A DNA stretch of 64,000 nucleotides from contig NZ_CP137852.1 of NCBI RefSeq assembly GCF_033547095.1, forward strand, positions 4,427,001-4,491,000, written 5' to 3'. How positions within the stretch are numbered: position 1 is the first letter of the stretch; each line of letters opens with the position of its first letter. The notes beneath the pieces are model-generated. The model was given only the letters and a program-made list of their open reading frames with translations. It had not been told where the DNA came from and made no database searches. The DNA comes from Sediminicoccus rosea (lineage in GTDB: Bacteria; Pseudomonadota; Alphaproteobacteria; Acetobacterales; Acetobacteraceae). A program made the position numbers and the translations under genes. Positions 17,183 through 25,936 of this stretch are shown here, one piece after another.

Positions 17183-18802
17183 ATGCATCGTCGTGACCTT
17201 CTGGCGGCGGGCGCCGCCCTCGCCGCCGCCCCCGCCGCCGCACAGGCCCAAGCCCCAGCCCAAGGCCAGGCATCGACCACGCTGCGCGTCGGCATGACGG
17301 TGGCCGACATCCCCTTCACCACGGGCCAGCCGAGCCAGGGCGCCGAGGGCAACCGCTTCCTCGGCCACACCCTCTATGATCCGCTGATCGCCTGGGACCT
17401 CTCCCGCGCCGACCGCGCCGCCGTGCTCCGCCCGGCGCTGGCCGAATCCTGGAGCGTGGACGCCGAGAACAAGAAGCTCTGGGTCTTCCGCCTGCGCTCC
17501 GGCGTGCGCTTCCATGACGGCTCGCCCTTCACCGCCGAGGCGGTGGCCTGGAACCTCGCCAAGCTGCTGGACCGCGACGCGCCGCAATTCGACCGCGCCC
17601 AGGCGGCGCAGGGCAGCCTCTACACCGGCAACATCGAGCGCTGGCGTGTGCGCGACCCGATGACCATCGAGATCGAGACGAAGGTGGTGGACGCCGTCTT
17701 CCCCTATCTCATGGTGAACGTCTTCTACTCCTCGCCCGCGCGGTGGGAGGAGGTGGGCCGCAACTGGGACCGCTTCGCGCAGCGCCCCTCCGGCACCGGC
17801 CCCTACATCGCCGACCGCTTCGTCCCGCGCGAGCGGCTGGAGGCGCTGCGCAACAGCCAGTACTGGGACCGCGCGCGCATCCCGCAGCATGACCGCCTGG
17901 CGCTGATCCCGATGCCCGATGCGCTGACGCGCGTCTCCGCCCTGCTCTCCAACCAGGTGGACTTCATCGAGGCGCCGCCGCCCGACGCGGTGCCGCGCAT
18001 CCGCGCCGCCGGGCACCAGGTGGTGACCAACGCCTATCCGCATATCTGGTGCCACCAGCTCTCCTTCGTCGAGGGCTCGCCCTTCCGCGACCTGCGGGTG
18101 CGGCAAGCGGCCAACCTCGCCATTGATCGCGCGGGCCTGGTGCAGATGCTGGGCGGCCTGGCGCTGCCGGCCAAGGGCATGATCACCGAGGGGCATCCCT
18201 GGTTCGGCGCGCCCAGCTTCCAGATCGGCTACGACCCTGACCGCGCCCGGCGGCTGCTGGCCGAAGCGGGCTTCTCGCGCGCCAACCCGGTGCGCACGCG
18301 GTTCATCGTGGCGCCCACCGGCTCGGGCCAGATGCAGCCCATGCCGATGAACGAGGCGATCCAGCAGAATTTCCGCGATGTCGGCATCGAGCTGGAATTC
18401 GAGGTGATGGACTGGGAGGCGCTGCGCGGCCGCCGGCGCCTGGGCGCCGAGGCGCCGGAGAATCGCGGCCTGCACGCCAACAACAATTCCTGGGCCTTCT
18501 GGGACCCCGATATCGGCCTGCTCGGTCCCTCCTATGGCGCGGGGCGTGTCCGCGGCGGCTTCAACTGGGGCAACTACCAGGACCCGGTGGCCGATGCCCT
18601 GGTGGTGGAGGCGCGCAACACCTTCGAGATCGAGGCGCAGAACCGCGTCCTCGCCCGGCTGCACAGCCGCCTGGTGGACCAGGCGATGTGGATCTGGGTG
18701 GTGCATGACACCAACCCGCGCGGCCTCTCACGCCGCGTGCGGAACTTCACGCAGGCACAGAGCTGGATGCAGGATCTGACGCCGATCCGCATGCAGGGCT
18801 GA
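17183..18802 (+). CDS. Extracellular solute-binding protein family 5 (peptide/nickel ABC type)
   Basis: 539 aa periplasmic receptor. The leader MHRRDLLAAGAALAAAPAAAQA has a twin-Arg pattern and a cleavable hydrophobic core, so export is likely through Tat. The body shows the SBP_bac_5 pattern: LRPALAESWSVDAENKKLWVFRLRSGVRFHDGSPFTAE, and SGTGPYIADRFVP. No ABC permease or ATPase follows on this strand, so it is an orphan receptor in the window. An AGGAG site lies just before the ATG. The last 56 bases overlap the convergent monooxygenase gene. Confidence 0.9.
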   Translation: MHRRDLLAAGAALAAAPAAAQAQAPAQGQASTTLRVGMTVADIPFTTGQPSQGAEGNRFLGHTLYDPLIAWDLSRADRAAVLRPALAESWSVDAENKKLWVFRLRSGVRFHDGSPFTAEAVAWNLAKLLDRDAPQFDRAQAAQGSLYTGNIERWRVRDPMTIEIETKVVDAVFPYLMVNVFYSSPARWEEVGRNWDRFAQRPSGTGPYIADRFVPRERLEALRNSQYWDRARIPQHDRLALIPMPDALTRVSALLSNQVDFIEAPPPDAVPRIRAAGHQVVTNAYPHIWCHQLSFVEGSPFRDLRVRQAANLAIDRAGLVQMLGGLALPAKGMITEGHPWFGAPSFQIGYDPDRARRLLAEAGFSRANPVRTRFIVAPTGSGQMQPMPMNEAIQQNFRDVGIELEFEVMDWEALRGRRRLGAEAPENRGLHANNNSWAFWDPDIGLLGPSYGAGRVRGGFNWGNYQDPVADALVVEARNTFEIEAQNRVLARLHSRLVDQAMWIWVVHDTNPRGLSRRVRNFTQAQSWMQDLTPIRMQG

Positions 18803-20384
18803 AGTCCAGCTCGGCATAGCCGCCCGCCGCGATCTCGTCGCAGCGGGCGCGATAGCCCGGCGCGCTGCCGCTGTAGCGCGCGACGGTGCGCACCTGCCGC
18901 CCCTCGACATTCTTGTTCACGCCGGTGAACCAGGAATCCACGTCGTTGGAGAGCAGGCCGATGGAGCACTCCATCACATGCGCCATCCAGGCCTCCACCG
19001 CCTCGGGCCGCGCCTCGGCGAGCGTGAGGTGGTGCGCCTGCATGTGGGCCAGCAGCGCCGTCACCCATTCCACATTGTATTCGATGCTGCGCGGGATGTT
19101 GCCGAGCGCGGTGTGCGGCCCGAGCAGCATGAACATGTTGGGGAAGCCATGCGCCAGCATGCCGACCAGCGTGCGCGCGCCGGATGCCCAGGCCTGCTTC
19201 AGCGAGGCCCCGTCCCGCCCGCGGATGTCGATGCGGTCGAAGGCGCCGGTGAGGCCGTCGAAGCCCGTGGCATAGATGATGATGTCGAATTCGAAGTCGC
19301 GCTCGGTGGTGGAGAGGCCGGTCGGCGTGATGCGCGTGATGGGTGTGGCCTTGCTGTCCACCAGCTCGACATTGGGCTGGTTGTAGACTTCGTAGTAGCG
19401 CGTCTCCATCGGCACGCGGCGGGTGCCGAAGCCGTGATTCTTCGGGATCAGCATCTCTGCCACCTTCGGGTCCTTCACCCGCTCGCGGATCTTGCGGGCA
19501 ATGAAGGCCGAAAGCTCGGCATTGGCGGCGGGGTCGGTGTAGCTGTCCCGGAAATTGCCCACCCAGATGCCGAAGCCAGGCGAGGCGTAGAGCTTCTCCC
19601 AGAAGGCCTCGCGCTCCGCCGGCGTGACCTCGAAGGTGCCACGCGGGTCGGCGGTGTGCAGGAAGCAGGCATAGGTCTCGGCGCAGCGGGCGAACATCTC
19701 GGGATAGCCCTGCTTGATCGCGGCCTGCTGCTCCGGCGTGATCTGGCTGTTGTGCAACGGCGTGCACCAGTTGGGCGTGCGCTGGAACACCGTGAGGTGC
19801 CCCACCGTCTTCGCCACCTCCTGGATGGTCTGCACGCCGGTGGCGCCGGTGCCGATGACGGCCACGCGCTTGCCGGCGAAATCAATCCCCTCCTTCGGCC
19901 AGCGGGCCGTGTGGAAGGACGGGCCGCGAAAACTCTCGATGCCCTCGATGCGCGGGAGCGTATGCGCCGAGAGCGGGCCGATCGCGGTGATCAGGAAGCG
20001 CGCCTCATGCGCGCTGCCATCGGCCAGCGTCACGTGCCAGCCCTCGCCGGTGAAATGCGCGGACTTCACCTCCGCGTTGAACTGGATGTCGCGGTGCAGC
20101 TCGTATTTCTCGGCGACGCGGTTGAGGTAGCGCAGCGTCTCGGGCTGTGGCGCGAAATGCTCGGACCAGCTCCATTCCTGGAGCAATTCCGGATCGAAGG
20201 AGAAGCCGTAGGAGTAGCTCTCGGAATCGAAGCGCGCGCCGGGATAGCGGTTCCAGTACCAGGTGCCGCCCACGCCGGTGCCGGCCTCGAAGACGCGCAC
20301 CTTCATGCCCAGTTCGCGCAGGCGGATGAGCTGGAACATGCCGGACATGCCGGCACCGATGATGATGGCGTCGAACCGGGCCAT
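18747..20384 (-). CDS. Flavin-containing Baeyer-Villiger type monooxygenase
   Basis: 545 aa. FAD site IIIGAGMSGMFQLIRLRELG, the second nucleotide site VAVIGTGATGVQTIQEVA, and between them the type I BVMO fingerprint FxGxxxHTxxWP as FRGPSFHTARWP. It would use NADPH and O2 to insert oxygen next to a ketone carbon. A GTG at 20387 is equally possible; the ATG at 20384 shares one base with the preceding GMC stop (TGATG). The C-terminal 18 residues are encoded opposite the 3' end of the convergent receptor gene. It pairs with a GMC alcohol oxidoreductase, so an alcohol to ketone to ester sequence is plausible. Confidence 0.92.
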   Translation of the reverse strand: MARFDAIIIGAGMSGMFQLIRLRELGMKVRVFEAGTGVGGTWYWNRYPGARFDSESYSYGFSFDPELLQEWSWSEHFAPQPETLRYLNRVAEKYELHRDIQFNAEVKSAHFTGEGWHVTLADGSAHEARFLITAIGPLSAHTLPRIEGIESFRGPSFHTARWPKEGIDFAGKRVAVIGTGATGVQTIQEVAKTVGHLTVFQRTPNWCTPLHNSQITPEQQAAIKQGYPEMFARCAETYACFLHTADPRGTFEVTPAEREAFWEKLYASPGFGIWVGNFRDSYTDPAANAELSAFIARKIRERVKDPKVAEMLIPKNHGFGTRRVPMETRYYEVYNQPNVELVDSKATPITRITPTGLSTTERDFEFDIIIYATGFDGLTGAFDRIDIRGRDGASLKQAWASGARTLVGMLAHGFPNMFMLLGPHTALGNIPRSIEYNVEWVTALLAHMQAHHLTLAEARPEAVEAWMAHVMECSIGLLSNDVDSWFTGVNKNVEGRQVRTVARYSGSAPGYRARCDEIAAGGYAELDFSPACGSASDPASSSVPA

Positions 20385-21979
20385 CACGCGGCGCGCTTGA
20401 TGAAGTCGGCGCAGCGCTCGCCGATCATGATGCAGCCGGCATTGGTATTGCCGCTCACCACCGTCGGCATGATGCTCGCATCCGCCACGCGCAGCCCGCC
20501 CACGCCGTTCACCCGCAGCTCCGTATCCACCACGGCGCCCGCATCCTCGCCCATGCGGCAGGTGCTGGTGGGGTGGTAGATGGTGCCGCTGTTGCGGCGG
20601 ACGAATTCCAGCAGCGCAGCCTCATCGCGCGCCGCATTGGGCGGCGGCGCATAGGGCTCCGCGATGAAGCGGCCGAGCGCCTTGGTCTCCGCCAGGCGAT
20701 GCGCGAGCTTCACGCCCTCCACCATGCATTGCTTATCCGTCTCGCTGGTCAGGTAGCGCGCATGGATATGCGGCTTGGCCATCGGGTCCGGGCTCGCCAG
20801 ACGGATCTCGCCGCGGCTTTCCGGGCGAAGCTGGCACACGCTGATGGTGAAGCCAGGGAATTTGTGCAGCCCCTCCTTCACGCTGTCGGCACTCCAGGGA
20901 ATGAAGTGGAACTGCACATCGGGCGTGGCGCTCTGCGGCAGCACGCGCGCGAAGAGGCCTGAGGTGCCGGCGGCGAAGCTCAGGGGCCCGCCCCGCGTCA
21001 GCGCGAATTCGATGCCCATCTTCGCCATGCCGAGCCAGGAATTCACCCGCTCGTTGATCGTGACGTTCTGATTCGCGCGATACATCAGCCGCGCCTGCAG
21101 GTGATCCTGCAGGTTCTGGCCGACCTGCGGGATGTCCCGCTGCACCGCGATGCCCATCTCCGCCAGGTGCTGCGCCGGGCCCAGGCCCGAGAGCATCATC
21201 ACCTGGGGCGAGTTGATGGCGCCAGCACTCAGCACCACCTCGCGCGTCACCTTGATCGTGCGTTCCTCGTTGCCCACCCGATAGACCACCCCGGTAACGC
21301 GCCCGCCCTCGATGACGAGGCGCTGCACCTGGGCGTCGGTGATCAGGCGCAGATTGGGCCGCTTGAGGTTGGGCTTGAGATAGGCGGTGGCGGCCGAGCA
21401 GCGGAAACCGTTGCGCACCGTCACCTGGTACCAGCCCGCACCTTCCTGGTCGGCGCCGTTGAAGTCGTCATTGCGGGGGAAGCCCAGCTCCAGCGCCGCA
21501 TCGATGAAGGCCTGGGGCAGGACGCCCTTGTCGCGCAGGTCACTGGTGGTGAGGGGGCCATCGGCGCCGTGGAATTCATTGCCGCCGCGCTCCTGGTTCT
21601 GCGAGCGCTTGAAATAGGGCAGGCAATCCTCGTAGGCCCAGCCGGTGCAGCCGAGCTGCCGCCAATGGTCGTAATCCGCCGCCTGGCCGCGAATGTAGAT
21701 GAGCCCGTTGATCGCGGAGGAACCGCCCAGCACCCGGCCGCGCGGCCAGGGGACGGAGCGGCCATGCAGTTCGGCCTCGGCCTCCGTCTGGTAGTTCCAG
21801 CTGATGGTCGGGTGGTACATGGTCTTGGCGTAGCCGATGGGCACATGCAGCCAGGGATTGGTGTCCTTGGAACCGGCCTCCAGCACCGTCACCCGAATCC
21901 GCGGGTCCTCGCTGAGCCGCCCGGCCAGGGCGCTGCCGGCCGAACCGCTGCCCACCACCACCACATCCGTCTCATCCAT
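20384..21979 (-). CDS. GMC-family FAD oxidoreductase (choline dehydrogenase-like)
   Basis: 531 aa glucose-methanol-choline oxidoreductase. N-terminal VVVVGSGSAGSALAGRLSEDP, the signature PRGRVLGGSSAINGLIYIRG, second signature GAINSPQVMMLSGLGP, and the catalytic pair in YHPTSTCRMG (His) and VVSGNTNAG (Asn) near the C-terminus. It oxidises a primary or secondary alcohol; the exact substrate is not visible. First gene of a two-gene unit with the Baeyer-Villiger monooxygenase and divergent from an FAD-linked oxidase, 107 bases away. Confidence 0.93.
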   Translation of the reverse strand: MDETDVVVVGSGSAGSALAGRLSEDPRIRVTVLEAGSKDTNPWLHVPIGYAKTMYHPTISWNYQTEAEAELHGRSVPWPRGRVLGGSSAINGLIYIRGQAADYDHWRQLGCTGWAYEDCLPYFKRSQNQERGGNEFHGADGPLTTSDLRDKGVLPQAFIDAALELGFPRNDDFNGADQEGAGWYQVTVRNGFRCSAATAYLKPNLKRPNLRLITDAQVQRLVIEGGRVTGVVYRVGNEERTIKVTREVVLSAGAINSPQVMMLSGLGPAQHLAEMGIAVQRDIPQVGQNLQDHLQARLMYRANQNVTINERVNSWLGMAKMGIEFALTRGGPLSFAAGTSGLFARVLPQSATPDVQFHFIPWSADSVKEGLHKFPGFTISVCQLRPESRGEIRLASPDPMAKPHIHARYLTSETDKQCMVEGVKLAHRLAETKALGRFIAEPYAPPPNAARDEAALLEFVRRNSGTIYHPTSTCRMGEDAGAVVDTELRVNGVGGLRVADASIMPTVVSGNTNAGCIMIGERCADFIKRAA

Positions 21980-22051
21980 GCGCCGATCCTCCCCGGTTGC
22001 CTCGGATGGTCCATGCGCCTTGCGCCCGGGTCAACTGCCAGCCGCGGGTGC

Positions 22052-22080
22052 TTGACGCGCAGGGCCTGCGGGTCTGCCAT
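22052..22080 (+). promoter_or_regulatory. Possible sigma-70 promoter of the FAD-linked oxidase
   Basis: TTGACG at 22052-22057 is followed by a 17-base spacer and TGCCAT at 22075-22080. The -35 match is good and the -10 match is weak. If real, transcription would start about at the ATG (22087), i.e. a leaderless or nearly leaderless mRNA, which agrees with the absence of a ribosome site before that ATG. Confidence 0.3.
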
Positions 22081-22086
22081 GGCGGC

Positions 22087-23499
22087 ATGTCCCCACTCGA
22101 CGCCCTGACCGAAAGCCTCGGCCCCGCCGCCTGCCTGCGCAGCGAGCCCGACATCGCCCCCTATGCCGTGGATTGGCGCGGCGTGTATCACGGCCAGCCC
22201 GTGGCGGTGCTGCGGCCGGCCGATACCGCGCAGGTCAGCACCGCGCTCAGGCGCTGTGCCGAACTCGGCCTCGCGGTCGTGCCCGCCGGGGGCCGGACCT
22301 CGCTGGCCGGCGCCGCGGTGCCCATGGCGCAGGGCCCGGCCAGTGTGGTGCTGAGCCTGGAGCGCATGAATCGACTGCGCGAGGTGGACCCGCTGGACAA
22401 TTCCATCACCGCCGAGGCCGGCTGCACCATCGAGGCGGTGCAGAACGCCGCGACCGAGGCCGGGCGGTTCTTCCCGCTGCATTTCGGCGCGCAGGGCTCG
22501 GCCATGGTGGGCGGCGCGCTCTCCACCAATGCGGGCGGCATCCGCACCCTGCGCTACGGCAATGCGCGTGATCTCGTGCTGGGGCTCGAGGTGGTGCTGC
22601 CCGATGGCCGCGTCCTGGATGATCTGCGCCGCGTGCGGAAGGACAATTCCGGCTATGCGCTGCGCCACCTCTTCATCGGCGCCGAAGGCACGCTGGGCGT
22701 CATCACCGCCGCCTCGCTCAAGCTGTTTCCCCAGCTGGCCCGGCGCGAGACGGCGATGGTCGCCGTCCGCTCGCCCGCCGAGGCGCTGCGACTCCTGGCG
22801 CGCTGCCAGGAAAGCGGCGCGGAGCTCGTCGCCTTCGAGCTGATCCGCAAGATCTGCATCGACATCACGCTGAAGCACGGCACCAACATCCGCCAGCCGA
22901 TGGAGCTCTCCACCGACTGGTACTGCCTCATCGAGGCGGCCAGCACCCATGCCGCCATCCCGGTGCGCGAGGCGCTGGAATCCGCGCTCATGGCCGGCAT
23001 CGAGGCCGGCGAGGCGGAGGATGTGGTGATCTGCGAAAGCGAGGCGCAGCGCCAGAACCTCTGGAACATCCGCGAAACCTTCCCGACCTGCTCGCGCATG
23101 GAAGGGCCGGGGCTCTCCACCGACACCTCCGTCCCCGTCTCGCGCATCCCAGACTTCCTGGAGCGCGCCCAGGCGCTGATCGCCGGCAATTGGCCCGAGG
23201 GGCGGATGATCGCGCTCGGTCACATGGGCGATGGCAACATCCACCTCTCGCTTCAGGCGCCTGCCGGCATGGGCCACGCCGAATGGCAGGCGCGCGCGCC
23301 GGAATTCGAAGGGTTGATCGGTGAGATCGCGGTGGAGCTGGGCGGCAGCTTCTCGGCCGAGCATGGCATCGGCCAGTCCAAGCGTGCCGCGATGGCCAAG
23401 CTGAAATCGCCCGTGGCGCTCGACCTGATGCGCGCCATCAAGGCGACGCTCGACCCCGATGGCCGGATGAATCCGGGCAAGGTGCTGCCGCCCGCTTGA
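22087..23499 (+). CDS. FAD-linked oxidase (GlcD / D-2-hydroxyacid dehydrogenase type)
   Basis: 470 aa. The PCMH-type FAD-binding domain shows VVPAGGRTSLAGAAVP, QGSAMVGGALSTNAGGIRTLRYGNARDLVLG and FIGAEGTLGVITAASLKLFPQ. The C-terminal cap domain has MIALGHMGDGNIHLS and GGSFSAEHGIGQSKRA with the metal-binding His residues, and ends with the usual LDPDGRMNPGKVLP. Substrates in this group are D-lactate, glycolate or D-2-hydroxyglutarate. The start at 22087 was chosen because the frame upstream shows no conserved residues. A clear paralog lies at 44680-46122. It converges on the tRNA-flanked receptor gene. Confidence 0.9.
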   Translation: MSPLDALTESLGPAACLRSEPDIAPYAVDWRGVYHGQPVAVLRPADTAQVSTALRRCAELGLAVVPAGGRTSLAGAAVPMAQGPASVVLSLERMNRLREVDPLDNSITAEAGCTIEAVQNAATEAGRFFPLHFGAQGSAMVGGALSTNAGGIRTLRYGNARDLVLGLEVVLPDGRVLDDLRRVRKDNSGYALRHLFIGAEGTLGVITAASLKLFPQLARRETAMVAVRSPAEALRLLARCQESGAELVAFELIRKICIDITLKHGTNIRQPMELSTDWYCLIEAASTHAAIPVREALESALMAGIEAGEAEDVVICESEAQRQNLWNIRETFPTCSRMEGPGLSTDTSVPVSRIPDFLERAQALIAGNWPEGRMIALGHMGDGNIHLSLQAPAGMGHAEWQARAPEFEGLIGEIAVELGGSFSAEHGIGQSKRAAMAKLKSPVALDLMRAIKATLDPDGRMNPGKVLPPA

Positions 23500-23533
23500 A
23501 GCGCTGGCCGCCCACGCCTAAACACCGGCGTGA

Positions 23534-23608
<75 letters not shown>

Positions 23609-23616
23609 GTTCCGTC

Positions 23617-24600
23617 CTACTCGATGCGGATATTCGCGCGCCGGACGATCTCCGCATGGCGTGCGATCTCGCTCGCCAGGAAACGCTCCGCATCGGCGGG
23701 CGTGCCCCCGGCCGCGCCGTCCTCCAGCTCCAGCCCCAGTTGCGCCAGCGTCTCGCGCCCTGGCCCGGCCAGCGCCTCGTTCGCGGCGGCGTTCAGCGCC
23801 TCGATGATGCGCGGCGGCGTGCCCTTCGGGGCCAGCAGCATGAACCAGGTGCCCATCACCACGCCGGGCATGCCCTGCTCCGCCGCCGTGGGCACCTCGG
23901 GCATCACGCGGGCGCGGCGCTCGGCCAGCACGGCCAGCGCGCGGATCTGTCCGCCGCGGAGCAGCGGCACCGTGCCCGGCGCGCCAAGAAACATGGAATC
24001 GAGCCGGCCCGCGATCAGGTCCGTCGTTGCCGCGGCGGGCGAGCTGTAGGGGATGTGGTTCAGCTCGATTCCCGCCGCCTCGGACAGCAGGGCGCCGGCG
24101 AGGTGCATGGAACTTCCGCTGCCGGTCGAGCCATAGGCGAGCGAGCCCGGCCGTGCCTTCGCCCGCGCCACGAAATCGGCGAGGTTCTGCATGGGCGAGC
24201 CCTGGCCCACCACCAGGACATTGGGCACGCCGCCCATGCGGACGATCGCGTCGAAATTCCGCTGCGTCTGGAAGGGCAGGTCGCGATACAGGGCCAGGTT
24301 GGTGGCCAACGGCCCGGCAAAGGCGAAGAGCAGCGTGTGGCCGTCCGGTGCGGCGCGCGCCGCCGCCGTCATGCCCACATTGCCCGCCGCCCCCGGCCGG
24401 TTCTCCACCACGAAGCCCTGGCCGAAGCGCGCCGCATAGGCCTGGGCCAGCAGCCGCGCGATGGGGTCGCTGCTGCCGCCGCCAGCGGCGGGCACGATGA
24501 TCCGCACCGGGCGCTGCGGCCATTCCTCCTGCGCCGAGACCGGCGGCGCCAGCACAGGTGTGGCGAGGGCCGACAGGGCCAGGATGCTGCGTCGTTTCAT
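23617..24600 (-). CDS. Bug/TctC-family tricarboxylate-type solute receptor
   Basis: 327 aa exported receptor of the tripartite tricarboxylate transporter family. The leader MKRRSILALSALATPVLA ends at about VSAQEEW, and the family opening WPQRPVRIIVPAAGGGSSD follows, then a VVENRPGAAGNVG block and YGSTGSGSSMHLAG. These proteins bind carboxylates with two main-chain loops. No TctA or TctB membrane gene is nearby. It is the last gene of the minus-strand operon that includes the CitE-like lyase (1 base between genes), so it probably imports that pathway's substrate. Confidence 0.92.
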   Translation of the reverse strand: MKRRSILALSALATPVLAPPVSAQEEWPQRPVRIIVPAAGGGSSDPIARLLAQAYAARFGQGFVVENRPGAAGNVGMTAAARAAPDGHTLLFAFAGPLATNLALYRDLPFQTQRNFDAIVRMGGVPNVLVVGQGSPMQNLADFVARAKARPGSLAYGSTGSGSSMHLAGALLSEAAGIELNHIPYSSPAAATTDLIAGRLDSMFLGAPGTVPLLRGGQIRALAVLAERRARVMPEVPTAAEQGMPGVVMGTWFMLLAPKGTPPRIIEALNAAANEALAGPGRETLAQLGLELEDGAAGGTPADAERFLASEIARHAEIVRRANIRIE

Positions 24601-24601
24601 C

Positions 24602-25456
24602 TCATGCGCCTCCTTGCGCCAGCAGCCGCTCCGCGAGGCGCAGATGCGGCCGGTCGAGCATCTTCCCATCCATGCGCGTGGCCCCTGCCCCGCCATCGGC
24701 AAAGGCGGCGACGACGCGCCGAGCCCAGTCGAGTTCCTCGGGCGCCGGCGTGAAAGCGGCGTTGGTGGCGGCGACATGGCTCGGGTGGATGATCATCTTG
24801 CCCGCGAAGCCATCCCGGCGCGCGGCCCGCGCATCCATGGCGAGGCCGTCGAGGTCGTTGATGTCCACATGCACCGTGTCGATCGCCGGCACGCCCGCCG
24901 CCGCCGCACCCGCGAGGCACATCTCCCGCGCCAGCCGATACACGCCGAGCCAGGCGCCCTCGGCCCGATTGGCGAGGCCGCCGATATCGGCGGAGAGGTC
25001 CTCCGCGCCCCAGGTAAGTGCGGCCAGCCGCGGCCCGGCCGCGGCATAGCTGCCCAGGCCGAAGAGCGACGCCGCCGTCTCGGTCGCGATGGCGAGGATG
25101 CGCGTGGAGCCGGGCTCCAGCCCCTGCGCCGCCTCGAAGGCGTCGAGCCAATGGCCGAGCTGGCGCACCTGGCCGGCTTCGGCGCATTTCGGCAGCACGA
25201 TGCCATCCGGCCGCGCTGGCATCACGGCGGCGAGGTCGCCCAGCGTCAGCCCGGTGTCGAGCGCATTCACCCGCACCCAGCGCTGCTGCCGGGCGCGCGG
25301 TGCTTCCAGCATGTTACGCGTGGTGCCGCGCGCAGCGGGCTTGTTCGCCGGCAGCACGCTGTCCTCCAGGTCGAGGATCAGCGCATCCGCCTCCCCTTTC
25401 GCCGCGCGCGCGAATTTCCGCTCGCTGTCGCCGGGGACGAAGAGCCAGCTGCGCAT
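24602..25456 (-). CDS. HpcH/HpaI-CitE-type acyl-CoA lyase
   Basis: 284 aa. MRSWLFVPGDSERKFARAAKGEADALILDLEDSV is the classical CitE/malyl-CoA lyase start, with the metal/acid residues in ILDLEDSV. RILAIATETAASLFGL carries the metal-binding Glu, and WGAEDLSADIGG and GKMIIHPSHV follow. Family members cleave malyl-, beta-methylmalyl- or citramalyl-CoA to a keto acid or glyoxylate plus acyl-CoA. The start shares one base with the MaoC stop (TGATG). Next to a MaoC hydratase and an acyl-CoA transferase the likely substrates are citramalyl-CoA or beta-methylmalyl-CoA (inference). Confidence 0.9.
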   Translation of the reverse strand: MRSWLFVPGDSERKFARAAKGEADALILDLEDSVLPANKPAARGTTRNMLEAPRARQQRWVRVNALDTGLTLGDLAAVMPARPDGIVLPKCAEAGQVRQLGHWLDAFEAAQGLEPGSTRILAIATETAASLFGLGSYAAAGPRLAALTWGAEDLSADIGGLANRAEGAWLGVYRLAREMCLAGAAAAGVPAIDTVHVDINDLDGLAMDARAARRDGFAGKMIIHPSHVAATNAAFTPAPEELDWARRVVAAFADGGAGATRMDGKMLDRPHLRLAERLLAQGGA

Positions 25457-25926
25457 CAGGCTGTCTTCCCTTGGGCGACCGGCCGCTTGCGCATGAAGGC
25501 CATGCGCCGGCAGGTGGCGACGATCTCGCCGCGCTGGTTCAGGCATTCATGCTCGAACTCGACGAGGCCCGCGTCGCTGCGCGAGCGGCTTTCGCGCTTG
25601 GCCACGACGCGCGTGCGCGAGCGCAGCGTGTCGCCATGGAAGACGGGCTTCGGGAAACGCACCTCCGTCATGCCGAGATTGCCGATGGTGGTGCCGAGCG
25701 TCGTGTCGCTCACCGACATGCCGATCATGATGCCGAGCGTCATCAGGCTGTTGAACAGCGGCTGGCCCCATTCGGTGGATTCCGCGAAGTGGCGGTCGAT
25801 GTGCAGCGGCTGCGGGTTCAGCGTCATCAGGCTGAAGGTGATGTTGTCGGCCTCGGTCACGGTGCGCGAGAGCGCGTGCTCGAAGACCTGGCCTTCGGTG
25901 AATTCCTCATAATGCAGGCCGGGCAT
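25456..25926 (-). CDS. MaoC-family (R)-enoyl-CoA hydratase-like protein
   Basis: 156 aa, a single hot-dog domain. The catalytic Asp/His region is visible as ITFSLMTLNPQPLHIDRHFA, followed by FNSLMTLGIMIGMSV and a FPKPVFHGDTLR strand typical of MaoC dehydratases acting on mesaconyl-CoA-like substrates. It would hydrate an unsaturated acyl-CoA that the adjacent CitE-type lyase then splits. Ten bases downstream of the IclR gene and overlapping the lyase. The family is clear; the substrate is inferred. Confidence 0.9.
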   Translation of the reverse strand: MPGLHYEEFTEGQVFEHALSRTVTEADNITFSLMTLNPQPLHIDRHFAESTEWGQPLFNSLMTLGIMIGMSVSDTTLGTTIGNLGMTEVRFPKPVFHGDTLRSRTRVVAKRESRSRSDAGLVEFEHECLNQRGEIVATCRRMAFMRKRPVAQGKTA

Positions 25927-25936
25927 GGATGCTCCT

